Positions 63,433 through 64,000 of a stretch of DNA of 64,000 bases are shown piece by piece (position 1 is the first letter of the stretch; each line of letters begins with the position of its first letter). The translations under genes were made by a program, and so were the position numbers. The stretch covers positions 1,364,001 through 1,428,000 of the forward strand of contig NZ_CP033070.1 in NCBI RefSeq assembly GCF_003669035.1, written 5' to 3'. The stretch is from Chryseobacterium sp. 3008163 (lineage in GTDB: Bacteria > Bacteroidota > Bacteroidia > Flavobacteriales > Weeksellaceae). The notes under the pieces were generated by a model, which was not told the DNA's origin, made no database searches, and saw nothing but the letters and a program-made list of their open reading frames with translations.

Positions 63433-64000
63433 TTAATTGGAAAAGTAAATATTCAATGCTTTGATAATACTTTTCACGTTGGTGTTTGGATAAAATCCAG
63501 AGCTGTTGATACAATTTATTTCAACAATTTTCCAGCCTTCATCCGTTAAACAAATATCCATTACAAAAGCTTCTTCAAGATTAAAAAGTTGGATCATTTC
63601 ATTGGCGAAAATCAATCCGCCTTCTGGCACGTTTTCTTCGAAAGGCGCATTATCATTAAATTTATAATATCCTCCATCGATAATCTGTCCGCCAACAATC
63701 CAAAGTCTAGCTTCTTTTATCGTTCGTTTTGCTTCAGAAATCTGAATCAAAGAATCTTCTGTAATTCTGTTTAATTGATTTTTTAATGATTCAAAAACGA
63801 AGTCTTCCCATTCTGTTTCGTTGAAAACTTTTCCAGTGAAAAATTTTAGCTTCATTATAAGGTTTAATGAATTTAATTTCATCCTTTTTCCAAATCAATT
63901 CTTCTGAAATTTTGTGAACGGAAACTTTATGATTTAAAAGGTTTTCACCATAATATTTAGAATACACTTCATACAGGTGATTTCCTCCGTAAAAAGAACC
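63433..64000 (-). CDS. ATP-grasp domain protein, C-terminal part (apparent frameshift, runs off window)
   Basis: The frame from the window edge reads GSFYGGNHLYEVYSKYYGE to FIKPYNEAK, then shifts near 63839-63847. Removing one base from AAAATTTTT joins it to FFTGKVFNETEWED, continuing to 63433. The C-terminal half shows ATP-grasp metal residues in FVMDICLTDEGW and VEINCINSSGFY. It resembles DUF4343 (R2K-type) ATP-grasp enzymes, which form amide or ester bonds with ATP. The gene is 11 bases upstream of the cREC gene, so it belongs to the RNA ligase operon. The N-terminus is beyond the window. Confidence 0.75.

Overview
The window looks like chromosomal DNA of a flavobacterium, most likely Chryseobacterium or a close relative. 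It is AT-rich, has Bacteroidota-type promoters (TAnnTTTG at -7), carries a type IX secretion gene (PorZ) and a secreted protein of the same lifestyle, and has a minimal NrdA/NrdB pair and several intergenic repeat families of the kind seen in that group. No rRNA gene, no ordinary tRNA gene, no CRISPR array and no complete insertion sequence was seen.

Layout. 1-33 kb is mostly housekeeping: the end of a secreted protein gene, recX, glyA, a five-gene MacAB-like export operon with an embedded zinc-peptidase gene, nrdB/nrdA with two small genes between them, dapA, a split 5'-nucleotidase pair, porZ, recO, short oxidoreductase and acetyltransferase genes, mqo, gpsA, an M23 peptidase, an Rrf2 regulator with its probable target, an FKBP isomerase and a catalase-like gene. 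33-39 kb is a tellurite/stress (Ter) operon: HAD, phosphoribosyltransferase, TerD, TelA, an unknown protein, TerD, TerC. A SulP transporter and two small HTH genes follow.

42-64 kb is an RNA-handling island and the most interesting part. It holds a 1603-residue AAA+ ATPase, a flotillin and an NfeD/YqiJ-like partner, an XRE regulator, a Ro60/TROVE protein, a slipin, two ERI-1-like exonucleases, a metallophosphoesterase, an RNase Z-like hydrolase, an Rnl2-type RNA ligase, a cyclic-phosphate-processing receiver protein and an ATP-grasp enzyme. Next to the Ro60 gene lies a head-to-tail array of nine structured RNAs on the minus strand (51395-52980). Each starts with a helix carrying AG-U-G-Y-C-G-U-type sequence paired to R-C-CU, with covariation of the Y-R pair; several enclose a circularly permuted tRNA-like module (T arm, acceptor, D arm), as in YrlA-type Y RNAs. 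Two more tRNA-like RNAs lie at 56360-56552 and 58143-58500. A shared promoter element (TRCGYA, 7 bp, TGCGYA, 13-14 bp, TTTGC) stands before the Ro60 gene, the Y RNA array, the 58 kb RNA and the exonuclease pair, so these appear to be one regulon. I read the island as a Ro60/Y RNA-centred RNA surveillance and repair system.

Sequence quality. At least eleven genes are broken by single-base length changes, nearly all in short A or T runs. I treat these as probable assembly errors and annotate the genes at full length with the suspected position.
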